Assembly: GCA_021234155.1 (NCBI GenBank)
Contig: JAJEKV010000027.1
Location: 6,324,623 to 6,388,622, forward strand
Direction: 5' to 3'
Length of the DNA stretch: 64,000 nucleotides
Source: Isoetes taiwanensis
Lineage: Eukaryota > Streptophyta > Lycopodiopsida > Isoetales > Isoetaceae
Positions 60,671 to 64,000 of this stretch are shown piece after piece; within the stretch, counting starts at the first letter, position 1; each line of letters opens with the position of its first letter. The notes under the pieces are model-generated. The model saw only the letters and a list, made by a program, of their open reading frames with translations. It did not search any database and was not told the DNA's origin. A program made the position numbers and the translations under genes.

Positions 60671-62912
60671 ACAATAACAGAAAAGAGAAAAGAAAGGCAA
60701 ACAAAGAAAGAACGAGCAGATTTTCAAGCCATATCCACCTCTGAGACTTCAAATGCTTCTCTTATAGGACAGAATCAACATTCTACGAATCCATCTTCTA
60801 TTGCTTGCTTTGCATTGTAGAAAGGACGAAATTGCTCTGTAAGTCAGAGATGGCTTCAAGCATGGCTGCAATCACGGAAACAGAATGGAATGAAGATGAA
60901 AAACCTGATTTCTCCATCGCCACTTTCTGAAAACATTGCCCTGGCCGCCGCTTCCTGCCGTTCATTTCAATAACAAATCCAAACCCTAACCCTTATTGGG
61001 CCTTTACGTTTGACCATTAGGTTTATTTTTGTGTCTAGCACCCATTGCTTCCAGCTTGCCAGGAACAGAAAGAGGCGCCTTCCAAACATAGCACCTGCAT
61101 GCACCGGACCTGCTTGCCCACATCCGCGAAAAACGTAGCCTACTAAATCTAACCTAACTACTGGATCTAACCCAATGAACAAGAGTAGAAATCGCAAAGA
61201 TTCTTTTAGGCCCCATTTATGTACACATTTCTCTACAATACACCCCATTAACAATTCAAACCTTATGTTATAAACATACCGTTTCATGAACTAGCAAACC
61301 TTATACATTGCCACTTTTTGCATCTCCTACGGTCATTTGCTATCTTATACTGTTTTGTATGTCGCCCTAATTTAGGCGGCTTAGATTCAGTTACACTCTA
61401 AATCCGACGGTGAGGATTTGAGCTTCTTTCGATCTCTTCATCCCTCACCGTGATGTAGAAGTGTGTGTCGATTTAGGACGTATTGAAGCTGAAGATCTTA
61501 GTACTGTAGCAAGATTTAACTTCCAGCTTCGGATTCTTCAGATTCTTTCGCATCGGTTTGAGCAAAATACAGTGGCCTCTGGTTTTCCGAAAGGGTGGCA
61601 AAGTTCAGCAGGTTTATCCTAACTGCGTCGGCCCTGCAGAGGTACTTCCAGAGGTATTTGATACCTCCAGAGGTATTTCTGCTCTGGTGTATGCTAAGGA
61701 ACCTAGAGGAAGAGCTGTGCTGGACGATTGAAGTTTATCAAATCCAAAGCTTCTGCACACTAGGGCATTTGCAAATCCGCCATGAAGATATCCCACTCAA
61801 ATCCGAGCTTTTGGGCATGGCATGAAATAAGAAACAGCACAAGAAATCTTTCCTATAGATCTCTTCTTCCGTTTATGTTAAATTGCATGCTATCTCTTCT
61901 TCCGGTTGCCAGCTAAGAAACGGTTTACATGCACTATAATTCTTTGCTGTTCTGCATGCATGTACATCTGCTTCAGGCTTCCAACAAGGAAATCAACGGT
62001 AGAATGGGTTCTTACATTTGGCAAAATGAGTAGAGGTTATTATCTTTTATGGCTTATTCATGTGCCGTATTGCAAGGATGGTGGAGCTTGGAGCTCACAA
62101 GATGAGTTTCGATCCAACCAATGATGTTTTCTAGAAAAGGCTTATCTATGGAAGGACAAGACTATATACCAGCGACCAATTATATGAGGCTGCAGCATAT
62201 CACTGTAGTATCTACAGCCCTAGGGCAAGAATGATGCTTGATCACGGCTTACTCCTGTGCCCTGTTTTTGCTAATGCTGTGGAGTCTGAAGCTCAGATGA
62301 CAGAAAGTGTTCCAGCCACCTGTCTTCAGAATCATATAGATGTTATTCTACCTCAGCCAGTATGCTACAATGTTGCCATAATTATCTGCACGAACACTAT
62401 ATGGGCTTTTAGTGTGTTGCTTTAACGATGGTGCAGCAGTTCGGTGTGGATTCTTGCCTCAGAGTTCAAATCGGTAAGGTCTTTCCAAATTCTGATGATT
62501 CCAGGGCCTTTCATGCAGATTCTAAGACTCCATATTGGGGGATTTGTTTTATTCTTATCAGGCCCCAAATATGGCCTACACAAGGACGGAATTATTAGTT
62601 GTAATTGAAAATGGCCATTAGGTAAGCAGATTTAATTGTGTATGCTGTTGTTTGTCTATAGTATATCATGCAGCAACACTTATAAATACAATTTATAATG
62701 TTGTTATTTCTTAACCATGCAGTCAAATCATGTTCTTCACATATGCAGACTACAGTCTGAATGCATAGGTATTAAACCTGTTATATGACAAAATAGACAT
62801 ACATGTAATATTGCTACATCTAAGCTTTTGAATTGATGGCATTATTTAGGATTTATGTTTTAGATTCTACCACTTGCAGAAGTTCTCATGTATATTAGAA
62901 ATGTTTGAACAG
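60671..62912. other. unassigned; probable 5' side of the gene at 62913
   Basis: No exon could be confirmed. A 64-codon plus-strand frame at 62231-62425 (VESEAQMTESVPATCLQNH) has protein-like wording. A short self-complementary GAGGTATTTGATACCTC occurs near 61650. Upstream exons of the following gene are likely to be here. Confidence 0.35.
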
Positions 62913-63550
62913 TAGCAGTCCTTGCAGCTATTGGCAAAAGTTTTTCCAAGGATAATAACTTTTTTGTGCTGTGCTACACAGCCACATTGATGGGCTTATA
63001 TTTAAAGGGTTACTTGCTTGAAGATGACTGCATATACAATGGATTTGAAGGTGGAGCTGTGGGCTTTGGTAAGTAGACAATGTTTATTTTTACTGTTAGT
63101 TAAATATTTTTTAATCCTACCATAAAAGTGCAGTAGATAAGCAGATATATATAGTCAGAAAATGTGTGACAGATATATTTCAAATACAAGTCTATGTGTG
63201 TGGAAAGGTCTTCTAATACTTTCTCTAATTAGCTCACATGTACTTCAACCAGTTCGATACATAAATGGGCTTTCTAGAACTCCCAACAAATTTTTAGTTT
63301 ATTTTTCATTGTATTTTATCACTGCGTTTTACGTATAGTACAGACTTGAAATATCAAGTGATTCAGGGCTATTGATAGGTCTTATCTGATACGAAATTCT
63401 TTTAACAACTAGACATAGTTGAAGCAGGTGCTTCCAAGGCCTATCTACGCTTTTTGTACATTTTAGGAATTTGCCATGGAAATCTGCCAATATCCTTCCT
63501 TTCACTATTTGGACTTCTTGGACAACATTATTCTGGCATGCTCAATAATG
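62913..63550 (+). CDS. partial multi-exon gene, membrane-protein-like, unidentified
   Basis: Two exons are visible: about 62913-63068 (acceptor GAACAG|TAG, or GCAG at 62927; donor G|GTAAGT) and 63467-63550 (acceptor TTTTAG|GA, donor G|GTAAGT). They join in phase: ...FFVLCYTATLMGLYLKGYL and LEDDCIYNGFEGGAVGF continue to GICHGNLPISFLSLFGLLGQ then HYSGMLNN. Two hydrophobic stretches suggest membrane segments separated by an acidic loop. Clean splice sites and an open frame across the junction support a real gene. The 5' exons, the 3' end beyond the window, and the family are unknown. Confidence 0.5.
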
Positions 63551-64000
63551 GTAAGTTCAATCGGGTCACATTAATGGCGTGAGTGCTAAGTAGCAGTATA
63601 AAAGAAAGCTTATTCTTTAAGTCAAAATTTATGCATTTGAATTCTAAGGATGATTTTGGGCGGCATGAGCTATAAGTGCCAAACCGGTTTTTTTTCCGTA
63701 TAGTGGATCTGGTGCTCTTCATGTTCTGGCATGCTAAGCATACATGAGCAAGTTGTATTAGCAAGCTGAAAATAAATATTATGTGCATTGTTATTACATT
63801 GTCTGGATCCAATCACTCAAATCCAAATCACTCAAACTGCTTGAGGAAGCTTTTTAAATCTTTTTAAGGTTGGGGTGAGAATGTCATGTTATTATCCATT
63901 AGTAGAGTTGACAAGGGCAACTAATTTGGATATTCAAGGTGTCTACAATAGAAATGATAAGCTTTGAATTTGGTATGTGCCCACTAGATTAAGGCATGTA
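63551..64000. other. intron or flank of the partial gene
   Basis: AT-rich with no further exon recognised before the window ends. Confidence 0.4.

Overview
This window looks like nuclear DNA of a land plant, most likely a fern or another seed-free vascular plant. The evidence is PLS-class pentatricopeptide repeat (PPR) genes whose wording matches what I know of fern families, a DMR6-like 2-oxoglutarate dioxygenase gene with plant GT-AG introns, Ty1/copia elements, plant L1-type LINEs, MITEs, and long AT-rich spacers. The organism call is inference; no organelle, ribosomal or marker gene is present to settle it.

Layout. 1-2452: 3' part of a decayed LINE ending in poly(A). 2457-3953: a short unassigned ORF, two related palindromes, and unassigned sequence. 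3954-13071 (minus): a two-exon RGG-box gene of unknown function, now a pseudogene. It is split by a 5.7-kb Ty1/copia element (4186-9929) with two LTRs, a tRNA-iMet primer site, a polypurine tract and a perfect 5-bp target duplication; that element carries a MITE of its own. 13401-18000: a broken partial duplicate of the dioxygenase locus, with a long-armed foldback element in its former intron. 18183-18797: a candidate LTR. 19579-21063 (minus): an apparently intact four-exon DMR6-like dioxygenase with a TATA box. 22075-24081 (minus): an uninterrupted PPR gene with ten consecutive 31-residue motifs. 29517-33819 (minus): a ruined second PPR gene split by about 1.9 kb. Between the two PPR loci lies a recent 5'-truncated LINE (27803-28478) with 13-bp target duplications.

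34000-44930: MITEs, including a CACTA-type foldback at 35492-35687, then a copia remnant interrupted by a 6.5-kb LINE (37794-44329) that is itself flanked by near-identical target copies. 45200-47700: low-complexity and satellite-like DNA, namely a pyrimidine tract, CATGCA-rich arrays and a 40-bp tandem repeat. 47700-62900: mostly unassigned, with small tandem duplications, a LINE endonuclease fragment, a copia integrase fragment hit by two retroposons, and a repeat with a tRNA T-arm-like hairpin. 62913-63550 (plus): two phase-compatible exons of an unidentified membrane-protein-like gene that runs off the window.

The genes do not form an operon or pathway. Only the dioxygenase, the 668-aa PPR gene and perhaps the last partial gene look functional. 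The rest records layered retrotransposition and duplication. Boundaries were read by eye from repeats and splice signals; homology calls rest on motif recognition without any database search.
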